DNA of 64,000 nucleotides from an uncultured Sulfitobacter sp. Its GTDB lineage: Bacteria; Pseudomonadota; Alphaproteobacteria; Rhodobacterales; Rhodobacteraceae. The first letter of the stretch is position 1. The number at the start of each line of letters is the position of its first letter. The stretch covers positions 1-64,000 of the forward strand of contig NZ_CANMQD010000005.1 of assembly GCF_947499945.1 (NCBI RefSeq), read 5' to 3'. Positions 39,201 to 48,784 of the stretch are shown here, in pieces. The translations under genes and the position numbers were made by a program. Under the pieces are notes generated by a model that saw nothing but the letters and a program-made list of their open reading frames with translations, had not been told where the DNA came from and did not search any database.

Positions 39201-40937
39201 GTGAACAAAGCAAGACAAGAGCGTAAAACCGTCTATTCGCAGGCGGTGCAAGGGCTGCGCGGTTCGTTCATTGTAGTGGCGCTGTTTAGTGCTGCGGTCA
39301 ACATTCTGATGCTGACAGGCCCGATGTTCATGTTGCAGGTGTATGATCGCGTGTTGTCCAGCGGGTCGGTACCGACGTTGCAGGCGCTGTATCTTATCGT
39401 ACTCGCACTGTTTGTATTCATGGGCATCTATGACTTTCTGCGCAATCGTATCCTATCGCGGGCTGCGTACCGTTTCGATCAGGCTGTGAGTGGTGATGCC
39501 TATGCGATTTGGCTTAGGGCCGCACTGGCAGATAAACCGATGCTCAGCCGCCCGTTGGCGGACCTTGCTGTAGTGCGCGGATTTTTGGCCAGCCCGCCAA
39601 TGCTCGGGTTCTTTGATCTCCCTTGGATACCGCTCTATTTAGGAGTGACGTTTATTGTACATCCATGGCTTGGCTGGTTAGCTGTTGCCGGCGTTTGTGT
39701 GGTTCTTGTTCTTGCTCTGATGAACCAGGCCTTTAGCAAGGAACATATTGCCCGCGCCATGCAAATGGATGGGACCGAAAGCTTTTTCATCGAACAAAGC
39801 CGTCGTACAGCTGAGGCTGTTTTACCTATGGGCATGCGTCCAGGTGTCTCTGCGCGGTGGGCTGAAATGCATCGAGACGGGCTGGCGACGGGTCAAGTTG
39901 GTTCTGACCGTAGTCAGGGTTTTACTGCGATGTCCAAAGCGTTCCGCTTGTTCTTGCAGTCATCTCTTTTAGGACTGGGCGGCTACTTGGCACTCCAACA
40001 GGAAATCACAGCAGGGATGATTGTGGCCGCGTCAATCATCGCAGGGCGTGCATTGGCCCCGATTGATCAGGTTATCGGCCAGTGGGCGACTGTCGTGCGT
40101 GCGCGTGAGGCAAATAAGCGGCTCAAGCAGGTCTTTGCAGATGCGCCTACACCGAGACCCGTTATCGATTTACCTCCTGCCAACGGATATCTTGTCGTCA
40201 GCAATATCACCAAAAACGTTCCTGGGGCGCATGAGCGCGCGCCGATCCTTGACGTGGTTAACTTCCATCTTGAGCCAGGTGATGCACTTGGGGTGATCGG
40301 GCCTTCTGCATCTGGTAAAAGCACGCTGGCCCGCATCCTTGTTGGCGCGACGCTACCTGATGAAGGCAATGTGCGTCTTGACGGTGCGACCCTAGATCAA
40401 TGGAGCGAAACAGCCCTTGGTCAGCAAATCGGGTATCTACCCCAAAAACTTGAACTGACAACAGGAACAGTGCGCGACAACATTGCCCGATTTGATCCCG
40501 AAGCGTCTGATGAAAAGGTGATTGAGGCTGCGCGGATGGCAGGTGTCCATGAAATGATCCTACAACTGCCTGATGGCTATGCCACGCAGTTATTTTACGA
40601 TTCGAGCATTTTGTCTGGTGGGCAATTGCAACGTATTGGATTGGCCCGCGCCGTATACGGCATCCCACGATATGTAATAATGGATGAGCCAAATTCAAAT
40701 CTGGATGCGGCAGGCGATGATGCCTTGTCCGACGCGATCTTGGCTTTGCGCGAGGCGGGGACAACCGTTGTTGTCATGGCCCATCGCCCAAGTGCTATCG
40801 CAGCGGTTAATAAGGTGCTGGTGCTGCATGGCGGACGTGTCGCTGAGTTTGGTCCTCGTGATGAGGTACTTAAAAAGGCGACCCGACCAAGAGCGGTGGC
40901 GGATAAAGCGGCCCAAACACAGGTGATCTCCCCATGA
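39201..40937 (+). CDS. Type I secretion ABC permease/ATPase (PrtD/HlyB-like)
   Basis: Inner-membrane exporter half for the giant RTX protein. A six-helix ABC membrane domain covers about residues 25-310 (numbered from 39168), followed by the nucleotide-binding domain. Walker A is GPSASGKST near residue 378, the signature is LSGGQLQRIGLARA, and Walker B is YVIMDEPNSNLD. No N-terminal C39-like domain is present, so it belongs to the PrtD branch rather than HlyB proper. Two starts are possible: TTG at 39168 overlapping the giant gene's stop, or GTG at 39201 with AGG seven bases upstream. GTG 39201 (578 aa) is preferred because homology begins there. It overlaps the adaptor gene by four bases. 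Confidence 0.92.
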   Translation: MNKARQERKTVYSQAVQGLRGSFIVVALFSAAVNILMLTGPMFMLQVYDRVLSSGSVPTLQALYLIVLALFVFMGIYDFLRNRILSRAAYRFDQAVSGDAYAIWLRAALADKPMLSRPLADLAVVRGFLASPPMLGFFDLPWIPLYLGVTFIVHPWLGWLAVAGVCVVLVLALMNQAFSKEHIARAMQMDGTESFFIEQSRRTAEAVLPMGMRPGVSARWAEMHRDGLATGQVGSDRSQGFTAMSKAFRLFLQSSLLGLGGYLALQQEITAGMIVAASIIAGRALAPIDQVIGQWATVVRAREANKRLKQVFADAPTPRPVIDLPPANGYLVVSNITKNVPGAHERAPILDVVNFHLEPGDALGVIGPSASGKSTLARILVGATLPDEGNVRLDGATLDQWSETALGQQIGYLPQKLELTTGTVRDNIARFDPEASDEKVIEAARMAGVHEMILQLPDGYATQLFYDSSILSGGQLQRIGLARAVYGIPRYVIMDEPNSNLDAAGDDALSDAILALREAGTTVVVMAHRPSAIAAVNKVLVLHGGRVAEFGPRDEVLKKATRPRAVADKAAQTQVISP

Positions 40938-42238
40938 CCGCAAAAGCTCCCCCGTTACGCGTCTCAATGCGCTGGCCTGGTTTGATCGGTGCGTTGGCAT
41001 CTGTTGTTTTGTTCGTCGGTGGCGCCTTTTGGGCCTCCAACGCTGAGATAACGGGCGCTGTTATCGCTGCTGGTGCCGTTGAAGTGACAGGGCGAACCAA
41101 ATCTGTCCAACACCTTGATGGCGGCATAGTGAAGACGATTTTAGTCGCCGAAGGAGATCCAGTAGAATATGGCGAACCGCTCATGCGGTTGGATGACACG
41201 ACACTCAAAGCAAACTTGAGAATCTACAAATCCCGATTGTCTGAGGCCTTGGCACTACGCGACCGTTTGATTGCGGAACAGTTCGAGAGGCACGTTGTTG
41301 CCTTCTCCGATCCTGATCCGCTGGTCGATGCACAGGATGCTGTTTTACATCAAACAGGTCAGAACGAAATCTTTGAAGCACGCTTTGCACTTGAGCAGAG
41401 CCGCCAAGATCGACTGACCGAAAAAGCAGCCCAATTCCTTAATCAGATCGCTGGCGTTGAGGCCTTGATTGAAGCCAAGAACAAGCAAATGACCTATATC
41501 GAGGAAGAGATAGCCTCTATGGTCAAATTGAAGGATCAGGGACTAGCGCGTTCAAGTCAGTTACGTGGCTTGCAACGTTCGGAGGCCGAACTGTTGGGGC
41601 AGATTGCTGAACACCAGTCAGAGCTGGCGCGTATTAGAAATTCCATCCGCGACACCGAGATAGAACAACTTCAGGGCCGTCGTGAGATTAAGGAGCAGGT
41701 CGTAACAGAACTTCGTGAGACGTTCACTCAAATTGAAGAGTTGCGTCAGCAAATCCTTTCTACCAGTGTACAGTTGGACCGCATTGAAATTCGCGCACCC
41801 GCTTCGGGACGGATTCACGAGATGCAGTTCACGACGCTTGGCGGTGTTGTTCCCCCAGGAGGAACGATCTTGCAATTAATCCCGCGTGATGAAGGCTTTT
41901 CTTTTCTAACTCGCGTGGACCCAGCCGCCATTGATCAAGTCTACGTCGGTCAGAATGCCAATGTCCGTTTCCCGGCATTCAATCAGCGAACAACACCCGA
42001 GCTTAAGGGGCAGGTTAAAGATGTTTCTGCAACAACCTCGATGGATGAAGTAACGGGCATGACGTTCTACCGTGTAGAGATTGCGGTTTCCGAGGCGGAG
42101 CTTGCCCGTTTGGGAGATCAAACCTTGATCCCAGGAATGCCTGTTGAGGCGTATCTCACCACAACCCAGCGGACCGTGATGAGTTATCTCACCAAGCCAC
42201 TTACCGATCAGATTGCCCAAGCATTCCGAGAAGAATGA
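40934..42238 (+). CDS. Type I secretion membrane-fusion protein (PrtE/HlyD family, 434 aa)
   Basis: Periplasmic adaptor linking the ABC exporter to a TolC-like channel. A single transmembrane helix (about residues 15-38) is followed by a lipoyl half 'HLDGGIVKTILVAEGDPV' (about 57-74), a long coiled coil (about 95-290, rich in Glu/Gln/Arg/Leu), and the second lipoyl half 'IRAPASGRIHEMQFTTLGGVV'. The C-terminal 'PGMPVEAYLTTTQRTVMSYLTKPLTDQI' is the hallmark of PrtE/HlyD-type adaptors. It starts in an ATGA overlap with the ABC gene and ends the operon. No TolC gene is present in the window, so the outer-membrane partner must be encoded elsewhere. Confidence 0.94.
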   Translation: MTAKAPPLRVSMRWPGLIGALASVVLFVGGAFWASNAEITGAVIAAGAVEVTGRTKSVQHLDGGIVKTILVAEGDPVEYGEPLMRLDDTTLKANLRIYKSRLSEALALRDRLIAEQFERHVVAFSDPDPLVDAQDAVLHQTGQNEIFEARFALEQSRQDRLTEKAAQFLNQIAGVEALIEAKNKQMTYIEEEIASMVKLKDQGLARSSQLRGLQRSEAELLGQIAEHQSELARIRNSIRDTEIEQLQGRREIKEQVVTELRETFTQIEELRQQILSTSVQLDRIEIRAPASGRIHEMQFTTLGGVVPPGGTILQLIPRDEGFSFLTRVDPAAIDQVYVGQNANVRFPAFNQRTTPELKGQVKDVSATTSMDEVTGMTFYRVEIAVSEAELARLGDQTLIPGMPVEAYLTTTQRTVMSYLTKPLTDQIAQAFREE

Positions 42239-42323
42239 GCTCTTGGGCCCAATGTCTTAAGATCCCTTTCGCGGGGCATCAAGGACTAATAACCGTTGAC
42301 CGTAAGCTGTTGTCCATCTTAGC

Positions 42324-42904
42324 CTAATTGTCACCAATCCCCGCTAGCAGATCATCGATCAGTCCTTGCGTGCTGTGCACGAACTCCAAGCCGCGAGTAA
42401 ACGCATTTGAACAGAGTGCTTGAAAGGGCGGGTCTTTGATGACCGCAATGAGCTTTTCCGTCACTGGCTTCGTGCTCTTATCCAAGTTTATCAGGATTAC
42501 CGCGAAGTGACGTCGGTCTGCCGTAGCTTCTGTTTGAACAACATCATATTGCCTTTTCAATGCCCGAACCGAACGCGATGTGCGACATTGTGAGAGCGGA
42601 GCAGGATACTGACACCCCTTTGGAGTTTGAGTTGTCTACGCAATCGCCTTCGGCGACGGGCGACATAATGATTGGACAGATACAGGTCACCCCGCATGCC
42701 CTCTTTCGAGTAGATGTAGCGATGAGTTTTTCTAAGCAGAACCGCAGCTTTGCACGTTTTTGGATCATCCGATTGCCGATCTGCTTAGGCACCAAGCTAC
42801 CCTTAACCCACTCGATCACACGCAAGATGATCCAACGTCATCTTTGCGTTCAGCAAGTCATCAATGGTTCGTCTCTCACGCAATCCTAACTCCGTGTGGC
42901 CCAT
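42324..42904 (-). pseudogene. Decayed IS30-family transposase
   Basis: IS30 transposase similarity runs through three reading frames with stops between. It begins MGHTELGLRERRTID (ATG at 42904), continues as EWVKGSLVPKQIGNRM, then HRYIYSKEGMRGDLYL and VSILLRSHNVAHRVRFGH. The final part HFAVILINLDKSTKPVTEKL ... FTRGLEFV (plus about 20 further residues) stops near 42324, before the last catalytic region. At least three frameshifts, one or more missing segments and the lost C-terminus make it non-functional. I could not find terminal inverted repeats. It lies directly after the T1SS operon and on the opposite strand. Confidence 0.82.
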
Positions 42905-43482
42905 CTTCCGTTCTCCTTGCTTTCCGGCAAGATAGGGGATTTTTCGCAACCCGATGTAGAATATGCTAGGTAAATACATTTAGATTTGTAATCAATCTTA
43001 TGTAATATTTTTAGTCTTGTTTGCGATTTTTTCAGATTGCTTGGGAAATTCGATTTAAGTGCATATTCTAGCGATGAAATTCACGAAGAAAATATCCGAC
43101 TTTGCTTACTCTAACGCTATGGGTCGGGATCAGACCATTGGATTACCCAGCTTTTACGAAACCATCGACATCGTCCAAAGGCGACTGGCGGGCGACTTGC
43201 TGCCAAGGCGCAATACTGCGGTCAACACCTTTGAAAAGCAATCCAAGCGTGTCCACACCAATATAATCACCAATTTTTTCCCGCATTCAACTTATCGCAA
43301 CTTGGTAAACAGGCCAGCGATGTACCTTGGAGCAAAGCCACCGCGATACTGCCCACGATAGCGTCCGAAATGACGACAGATAACCTCAAACCAAACGCTT
43401 GATATTTCTCAAAGGTAACTTTCGCAGCGCGGTTTACCATTTAGGTGCAAGAGCTACGCCTTGCGAAATTTCGGAGGGGTTA
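42905..43482. other. Intergenic gap upstream of the exported-protein operon
   Basis: About 580 bases. Nucleotides 42960-43060 are strikingly AT-rich. Fragments such as 43059-43361 are open on the plus strand but match nothing I recognise and have no ribosome-binding site. The stretch may be further mobile-element debris plus the promoter of the gene at 43483. Confidence 0.45.
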
Positions 43483-45369
43483 ATGTTCACCGTCAAATCA
43501 ACTTTCAGGCGTCCCATGTGTATCATGGCGCTGTCGACTTTAGCATTGGCATCCCCCGTGTCTGCCGACGAGCGGTTCAAGAAAATTCTTATGATTACGG
43601 AGAACCAAGGTACCATCAACGAGAAGGTAGTCAAATTCAGGATTAAACGCGAAGTCAAAGAGCGCTTGGCGACGATGCGTAGTTTCGTCTCCGATAGAGG
43701 CTTGCGGCAGATGACGGATGCGCAGGTCGTGTCTAACCGCGAGGCCATGGAAAAAGCTGCTGCTGCTGAAGGGTGGAGCATGTTCAATCTTGGCTTCGGC
43801 TCTGGTGGCGCTGTTGGCACGATTGCGGAAAACACGTTGGAAATGGGCGGGCTGAATAATGTGAACAGCGCGATGACAAACCTTGGCCTGTTCATGACGG
43901 TTTGGCAGGTCAACATTGATCTTTGTTCAGGTGACAATGAATCGGCTGGGATCAATGCCTATAAAGGCATTATGGGTTTTGCCATCGGCAAATGGGGTAG
44001 CGCGGCGCTTCAGGTCGGCAATGTGGCGACCTTCGTGATTGACGTTGCATTGCAGGAGTTTGGTAAGGGTGCGTGGTTGGCCCGTACAGATGCCTGGCGT
44101 CAGGTCTACACCAAGTATTACCGCGAGCTTGAGGCGAACGCAGAGGCAGGTGAATACGGTGTGCAACCGCTCTGGACGGAATCAAAAGAGAAAAAACTTG
44201 AACGTATTAAGGGCCAGACAGAGGGCGGACGAACGATCAACGACTGGAAATTCCTGCTCGATTATTACCGCCAGAACGCACACACTTCTGCTGGCTTTAA
44301 CGGCACGGTTCTAAACGAGATCGACCACTATGTCGGGCGATTCTGGAACAGCAGAGATTTCCTTCAGGACGCCAGTGATATCGACGCTAGCAGCTGGGGG
44401 CTTTCTCGCGGAGGTAGCATCAACGATGAGATCAAGAAAAAGCTGGAAGACGAACACCGCGCCAAATTGATGGCCATGCTTGTCAAAAAGGTCTTTCCCG
44501 AGATCGCGCGGCGGGAGTGGTATCGCTCGCTTGAAGGTGTTGTACAGGACCTGAACAACAAAACGCGCAACGAACTGAATGATGTGATCCGTATTGATAT
44601 TGGTGCATTTGATCTGGTGGCCCCCGCCAAAATCATTTTGAAAAAGCCCAATGGCGGTCAATGGACAGGCAGCTTGCACCCGCAAAAGCCTCGAACATTG
44701 AAGATTACGAAACTGGCGATGCTTAAGGCAGGCTGGCCCAAGGAGATATCGCTTGAGCTGCCTGAAGGCACGCAGACGCGGCCGTTGGTGCCGGTGAACG
44801 ACTATGTCGCTATATCGTTTGGCGAGCCCGTCACGCCAATGGTGATTGTCTACGACCGCGCTGAGACCCCATCGGTCTGCACAGTGAACACAATCCCGCC
44901 TGAGGGCGAAAGCACCACCCGCACGGAAACGCGCCCTGCCCCCACAAGCGATCTTGATATCGCGACTTACCCTGTCGGAGGGGTATCAGATTATTCGCTG
45001 GCTTTGGTGATGGGTGACTTCGACGGTCAAGAGTGGCGTGGCGCCTCTCCGGGTGCGATGGGTGCCGGCAACACCAGCATGGTTTTTACCACGCCGCGCT
45101 ATGAAGATATCTCAAAGATATCAGACTGCGAAGGCGGTTTTCTGGTGGGCGACGCCCTTTCGCAGGCGCAATGCAAGGTGGAGCGCCGCATCGATACCGA
45201 AGACGACACAGGCGCACGCGTCGAAACCCGCTGCATTTCGGATATGACCATCAAGGTAAAAGGCGGCTACATCACGATGGGCGAAAAAATGACATACGTT
45301 CCGCTTGATGGCGCAACAGGTGCAATGCTGCGCAGCGTTTTGAAAAAAGGGTTGGAAAATCTAAAATGA
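43483..45369 (+). CDS. Large exported protein of unknown function (628 aa)
   Basis: A cleavable signal peptide is visible (MFTVKSTFRRP, hydrophobic core to about residue 25, ending ASPVSA-DE). The start at 43483 is chosen because GGAGGGG precedes it by four bases; a further upstream ATG (43399) has none. The mature protein has an alpha-helical, Gly-rich middle (about residues 90-190, GSGGAVGTIAEN, MGFAIGKWGSAALQVGN) that could insert in a membrane. Charged helices follow, then a beta-rich C-terminal half with conserved-looking Cys residues. I do not recognise a family. It overlaps the next gene by four bases (ATGA), so the two form an operon of envelope or secreted proteins. Confidence 0.75.
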   Translation: MFTVKSTFRRPMCIMALSTLALASPVSADERFKKILMITENQGTINEKVVKFRIKREVKERLATMRSFVSDRGLRQMTDAQVVSNREAMEKAAAAEGWSMFNLGFGSGGAVGTIAENTLEMGGLNNVNSAMTNLGLFMTVWQVNIDLCSGDNESAGINAYKGIMGFAIGKWGSAALQVGNVATFVIDVALQEFGKGAWLARTDAWRQVYTKYYRELEANAEAGEYGVQPLWTESKEKKLERIKGQTEGGRTINDWKFLLDYYRQNAHTSAGFNGTVLNEIDHYVGRFWNSRDFLQDASDIDASSWGLSRGGSINDEIKKKLEDEHRAKLMAMLVKKVFPEIARREWYRSLEGVVQDLNNKTRNELNDVIRIDIGAFDLVAPAKIILKKPNGGQWTGSLHPQKPRTLKITKLAMLKAGWPKEISLELPEGTQTRPLVPVNDYVAISFGEPVTPMVIVYDRAETPSVCTVNTIPPEGESTTRTETRPAPTSDLDIATYPVGGVSDYSLALVMGDFDGQEWRGASPGAMGAGNTSMVFTTPRYEDISKISDCEGGFLVGDALSQAQCKVERRIDTEDDTGARVETRCISDMTIKVKGGYITMGEKMTYVPLDGATGAMLRSVLKKGLENLK

Positions 45370-47798
45370 ACAAGATGATGAAACCGCTTTCTCTTCCCCT
45401 CCTAACAGCACTTCTGATGGCTCCAGCATTGAGTTGCTATGGGCAGGGCCTCCAGCCGAGGATTGATGAACTCGCAGCAGGAATGGATGATTTTGCCCCG
45501 TCTGTCGAGGAGCTCCCGCTTGACGAAATTGCAGATGACTTTGGCGCGCCCGACGCTGTTGCCAGCGACCCGTCCGTGGCCAACCCAAGCATTCCGGCAA
45601 TAACACAGCCCAAATCTGAACTGCCCAAGACAACTGTCGTAATCATCCCTGAAGGCTGGACAGAATACAGCTTGCTTGGCCTCACGTTCGCCGCCCCCGC
45701 TGAGTGGCAACGGCTTACCGAACCGGACGATACGTATAATTTGGCCGTTGGCGACTTTAACATGAAGGAAAGACGCGGCGTTGGCGTGGTACTTGACACT
45801 GTCAATGCGAACACCGTCGATGAATTTGAAGATGAAATGGACGACCTGCCAGAAACGGCGGGAAAGGATATGGGTGTTGATCTGACTGGTGCCAAGACCG
45901 GTTTGACCTATCCAGACCCGATCATCGCCCATGACGGGACCCGCCTGCTGCGCAAAAGGTCCGTGTTGCGCAAAGATGACTTCTTTATTCTTGCTGAGCT
46001 TATTTACAAAGAAGACCTCAACGACAGAGGCCGTACGGATACGCTTATGATCACGTCGATTAACCTGCCCGAGGCAGATGTTATCCCGATCATCGAACAG
46101 CTGGTTGGCACCATCGGACTGGCTGCGGCGCCAGAGCCGGAGGCACAGACCGGTGTCGACGGTCTTGTTCAATATTCAATGCCACTGCCCAAAGGGTGGA
46201 CCCGCCAGTTTAACTCCGCTGATGCGTTGAATTTCATTACGTCCCCCACCATCAGCGCCTCGCTGAGCGTTGAGACAGGTTACCGAGCACGCACAGATTG
46301 GAAGAATGACGACAAGTACGAAACTCCCCCATCGGTGACACGCGGCGAGATATTCGGCCACCCCGCAACCATCAAGTCTGGGCTGAGCAAAGACCCTCAT
46401 TGGATGGACGGCTATAAGCCGGCCAAAGCGATTTATGCCACGTATCTGTTGGATCAGTGTCTCGCCGATGGGGACACAATTATCGTCCGTCATGCTGCAA
46501 CCGAAAAATGGCTTGCAAGCAATGGTTTTGAGAGCCTGATGGCCTCGATGAGCCTCACCCTGCCAGAAGATGCGATTGCATGCCCAACCCAGACCGCGCA
46601 AAAAGCGCCTCAGTCGGTGACGGCATCCGGCTGGACGGGCTATACTAACAGCCGCTTTGGGACTTCAGTCCAATATCCGACCTCGCATTTCGCCCCCGAC
46701 AAAAGGCCGCCAACCAATGGCGATGGCCGAAGCTTTGTCGGTGATGCTGGTGCGGAGATGCTGGTATGGGGGGGACAGAACGCACTTGAGCAGACGACCA
46801 GTCAAATCATGAACGATATCCTTGCCAACTATGCAGGGTCCGAGGTCCTGATCCAAGAAGTGGCAGAGCAGGGATTTACGCTCAAACTACGCAACAATGG
46901 ACAGGTTTTGGAGCAGCGCACGATTCGTGGGGTAGACGATGTGCTGCACAACGTGCGCGTGCTTTATCCCGTCGGGCAAGAGCTCAACTTTGAGCCCGTT
47001 GCTCAGAAAGTCATCGGATCGTTGGCCATCGTGGCAGCCACACAACAGCAAACAACACAATCGGCACCCACGACGGATATGGAGCAGGCGTTTTGGGCCA
47101 GCATTGAAGACAGCGTGCAAGCAGCGAGCTTTGAGGCCTACCTAGAGCAGTTCCCAAACGGGGTTTATGCTGACACGGCGCGCCAACGGATTACAGAGAT
47201 GACGGCCCCCTCTCCCAAGCCTGATACAAATGTCGAACTGACATTCTGGCAGTCTATTCAGGACGCAAGTGATCCGGCGATGTTCCAAGCATATCTTGAC
47301 CAGTGGCCAGACGGCACATTTGCGGTCCTTGCACAACTCAATATTAAACGATTGACCGCCGTGGCTACGGCTCCAAACGTGCAGCCCGCACCAAAAGCGG
47401 CTCCTGTGCCACAACCAGCGCCACGCACACGGAACTACTATACGCCCGCTCGCAGCACTGCGGAGCGAAAAGCTGTAATGAATACCGCGCGGGAACCGAT
47501 GCTTCGAGAACTTCAGCAAAAAGTGATCTTCTTGGTCAAGGAACTCCGGACTGATGGCGAGTGGTACTTTCTGATGGCAGAGCCGCTTCAGCCTAATGGC
47601 AATAAGCTGGATTGGTATTCCACCCCCTATGCCAACGACTGGGCCAATGATGCGATGAGCGATCTCGTGATGGTGCTTATGCATCGGCAAGGGAATAACT
47701 GGCAGGTGGTCGACTACGTCATCGGACCGACAGATGTTCACTGGTACAGCTGGATTGATCAGTACAATCTGCCAGAAAGGCTTTTCAATCCGAGATGA
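45366..47798 (+). CDS. Exported protein with caspase-associated FW-type repeats (810 aa)
   Basis: The signal peptide (residues 1-26; ALSCYGQ leaves open a lipoprotein cleavage before Cys24, though the lipobox is imperfect) leads into three similar beta-rich segments. Each starts 'GWTxYxxxxxGxxxxxPxxW', near residues 96, 275 and 420. Two tandem repeats near residues 572 and 620, 'FWASIEDSVQAASFEAYLEQFPNG' class, are the 40-residue motif that often follows bacterial caspase-like domains; no caspase domain is present here. A Pro/Ala linker (about 668-690) precedes a C-terminal globular domain rich in Trp and Tyr. The function is unknown. It is coupled to the upstream exported protein. Confidence 0.75.
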   Translation: MNKMMKPLSLPLLTALLMAPALSCYGQGLQPRIDELAAGMDDFAPSVEELPLDEIADDFGAPDAVASDPSVANPSIPAITQPKSELPKTTVVIIPEGWTEYSLLGLTFAAPAEWQRLTEPDDTYNLAVGDFNMKERRGVGVVLDTVNANTVDEFEDEMDDLPETAGKDMGVDLTGAKTGLTYPDPIIAHDGTRLLRKRSVLRKDDFFILAELIYKEDLNDRGRTDTLMITSINLPEADVIPIIEQLVGTIGLAAAPEPEAQTGVDGLVQYSMPLPKGWTRQFNSADALNFITSPTISASLSVETGYRARTDWKNDDKYETPPSVTRGEIFGHPATIKSGLSKDPHWMDGYKPAKAIYATYLLDQCLADGDTIIVRHAATEKWLASNGFESLMASMSLTLPEDAIACPTQTAQKAPQSVTASGWTGYTNSRFGTSVQYPTSHFAPDKRPPTNGDGRSFVGDAGAEMLVWGGQNALEQTTSQIMNDILANYAGSEVLIQEVAEQGFTLKLRNNGQVLEQRTIRGVDDVLHNVRVLYPVGQELNFEPVAQKVIGSLAIVAATQQQTTQSAPTTDMEQAFWASIEDSVQAASFEAYLEQFPNGVYADTARQRITEMTAPSPKPDTNVELTFWQSIQDASDPAMFQAYLDQWPDGTFAVLAQLNIKRLTAVATAPNVQPAPKAAPVPQPAPRTRNYYTPARSTAERKAVMNTAREPMLRELQQKVIFLVKELRTDGEWYFLMAEPLQPNGNKLDWYSTPYANDWANDAMSDLVMVLMHRQGNNWQVVDYVIGPTDVHWYSWIDQYNLPERLFNPR

Positions 47799-47868
47799 TC
47801 CCCTTGGATTGATTAAAGGTGATGAGCGTTTGGACATCAGCCGAACAAGTTTTGTTGCAGGTCGCCCC

Positions 47869-48222
47869 TCAGGGCGCGGTTCCTTCAGCGAGGAACCGCC
47901 CGGCAACCCACCCTTTTATGCCGGCATAGTAAATCTTGCACCAGACGCGTTTTTGCGCAGCCTTTCGTTGCGAGGGCGTTGCGGCCTGCCATTCGACATA
48001 GCTCATTCTGCCAATGCATCCGAAATTTTGAACGCCACCTCCGTTGGGTGGAATCTCTCCAATCTTGGCGGACTTATGAGTCGGTCGGCTGCGTATGTTG
48101 AGAACATCATCCCACGCAACGCCAACCACTTTGAAATAGTCAGGCCCCGATGCGTCCGCCCCCGCGATCACCGGTTGAAGACACGCAACCGCGAGTGCGA
48201 ACAAAACACCTTTGGAATTCAT
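47869..48222 (-). CDS. Small exported SH3-domain protein (117 aa)
   Basis: Signal peptide of about 23 residues (MNSKGVLFALAVACLQPVIAGADA). The rest is a bacterial SH3 (SH3b) domain: WDDVLNIRSRPTHKSAKIGEIPPNG near residues 38-61 is the typical 'LNVRxxPsxxxxxxgxlxxG' element, and VWCKIYYAGIKGWVAGRFL near 93-111 is the closing strand pair. Two Cys (in FGCIG and VWCKI) may form a disulfide. Bacterial SH3 domains usually bind cell-wall peptides. AAGGAG-like purines (GAGGA) lie upstream of the ATG. It is convergent with the preceding operon. Confidence 0.82.
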   Translation of the reverse strand: MNSKGVLFALAVACLQPVIAGADASGPDYFKVVGVAWDDVLNIRSRPTHKSAKIGEIPPNGGGVQNFGCIGRMSYVEWQAATPSQRKAAQKRVWCKIYYAGIKGWVAGRFLAEGTAP

Positions 48223-48330
48223 GTTAAATCCTCCTCATTTTAATTGAGTCCCTGTCTCTTCAACTCAAGCTCGCGCTCGTAGTCAACATCTTGCGAAATA
48301 TAGTTAACGCGGATGTCTCGATACTTTGCC

Positions 48331-48718
48331 CTATGATACATCATCGAGGATATGGATCATGAGAAACCCGTATTTTGCTAGCTCAGGCAAATCGACAAAC
48401 ACAATTCCCGAATGACCAGGTATTCGAACGCGGGTCGAAGAACCGTATGGGGTTAATACCTGTATATTTCTTGCGCGCCCGTTGTTGCGAAAGACCTTGA
48501 CCGGTTTTCCTATCATTCCTTGAAGCAGAACAAACCGCTGACTCTCAGTTTGGTTTGAAAGTTGCCAGTTGGTAGTGAGGCCGCTTCGCAAGCTCAACGC
48601 ACCGCCATATGCGCCTCAGATGTTCTGAACCCCGTTACGTAACCCGATCTGCAACCTTTTGTGGCGTTTGATTTGGATCATATTTGATGCCGATGTCACG
48701 CATAGGATCAATGTTCAT
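48331..48718 (-). pseudogene. Degraded coding sequence of unknown family
   Basis: Two coding-like pieces lie in different minus-strand frames: MNIDPMRDIGIKYDP... from 48718, ending at a stop near 48637, and GVQNI-stop-GAYGGALSLRSGLTTNWQLSNQ... continuing to 48331. Composition is protein-like across the break, so this looks like one small gene with a frameshift and an in-frame stop. No domain is recognised. Confidence 0.45.
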
Positions 48719-48784
48719 AATTGCTCAAGTCGCATTCAAAAGCGCTAGATCGGTTTTCGGGCAGTCGTCTCGAGTGGTGTTTCG

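Noticed and set aside
39168..42238. A TolC-type outer-membrane channel within the secretion operon
   Set aside because: The operon ends with the membrane-fusion gene and is followed by a decayed transposase; no OEP-like gene occurs in the window.
43059..43361. 100-codon plus-strand open frame after the IS30 remnant
   Set aside because: No recognisable family, no start signal, and it lies in apparent mobile-element debris; neither strand gives a convincing protein.
45366..47798. Interpretation of the 810-residue exported protein as a caspase (peptidase C14)
   Set aside because: Only the downstream FW-type repeats are present; no His-Cys caspase core is visible.
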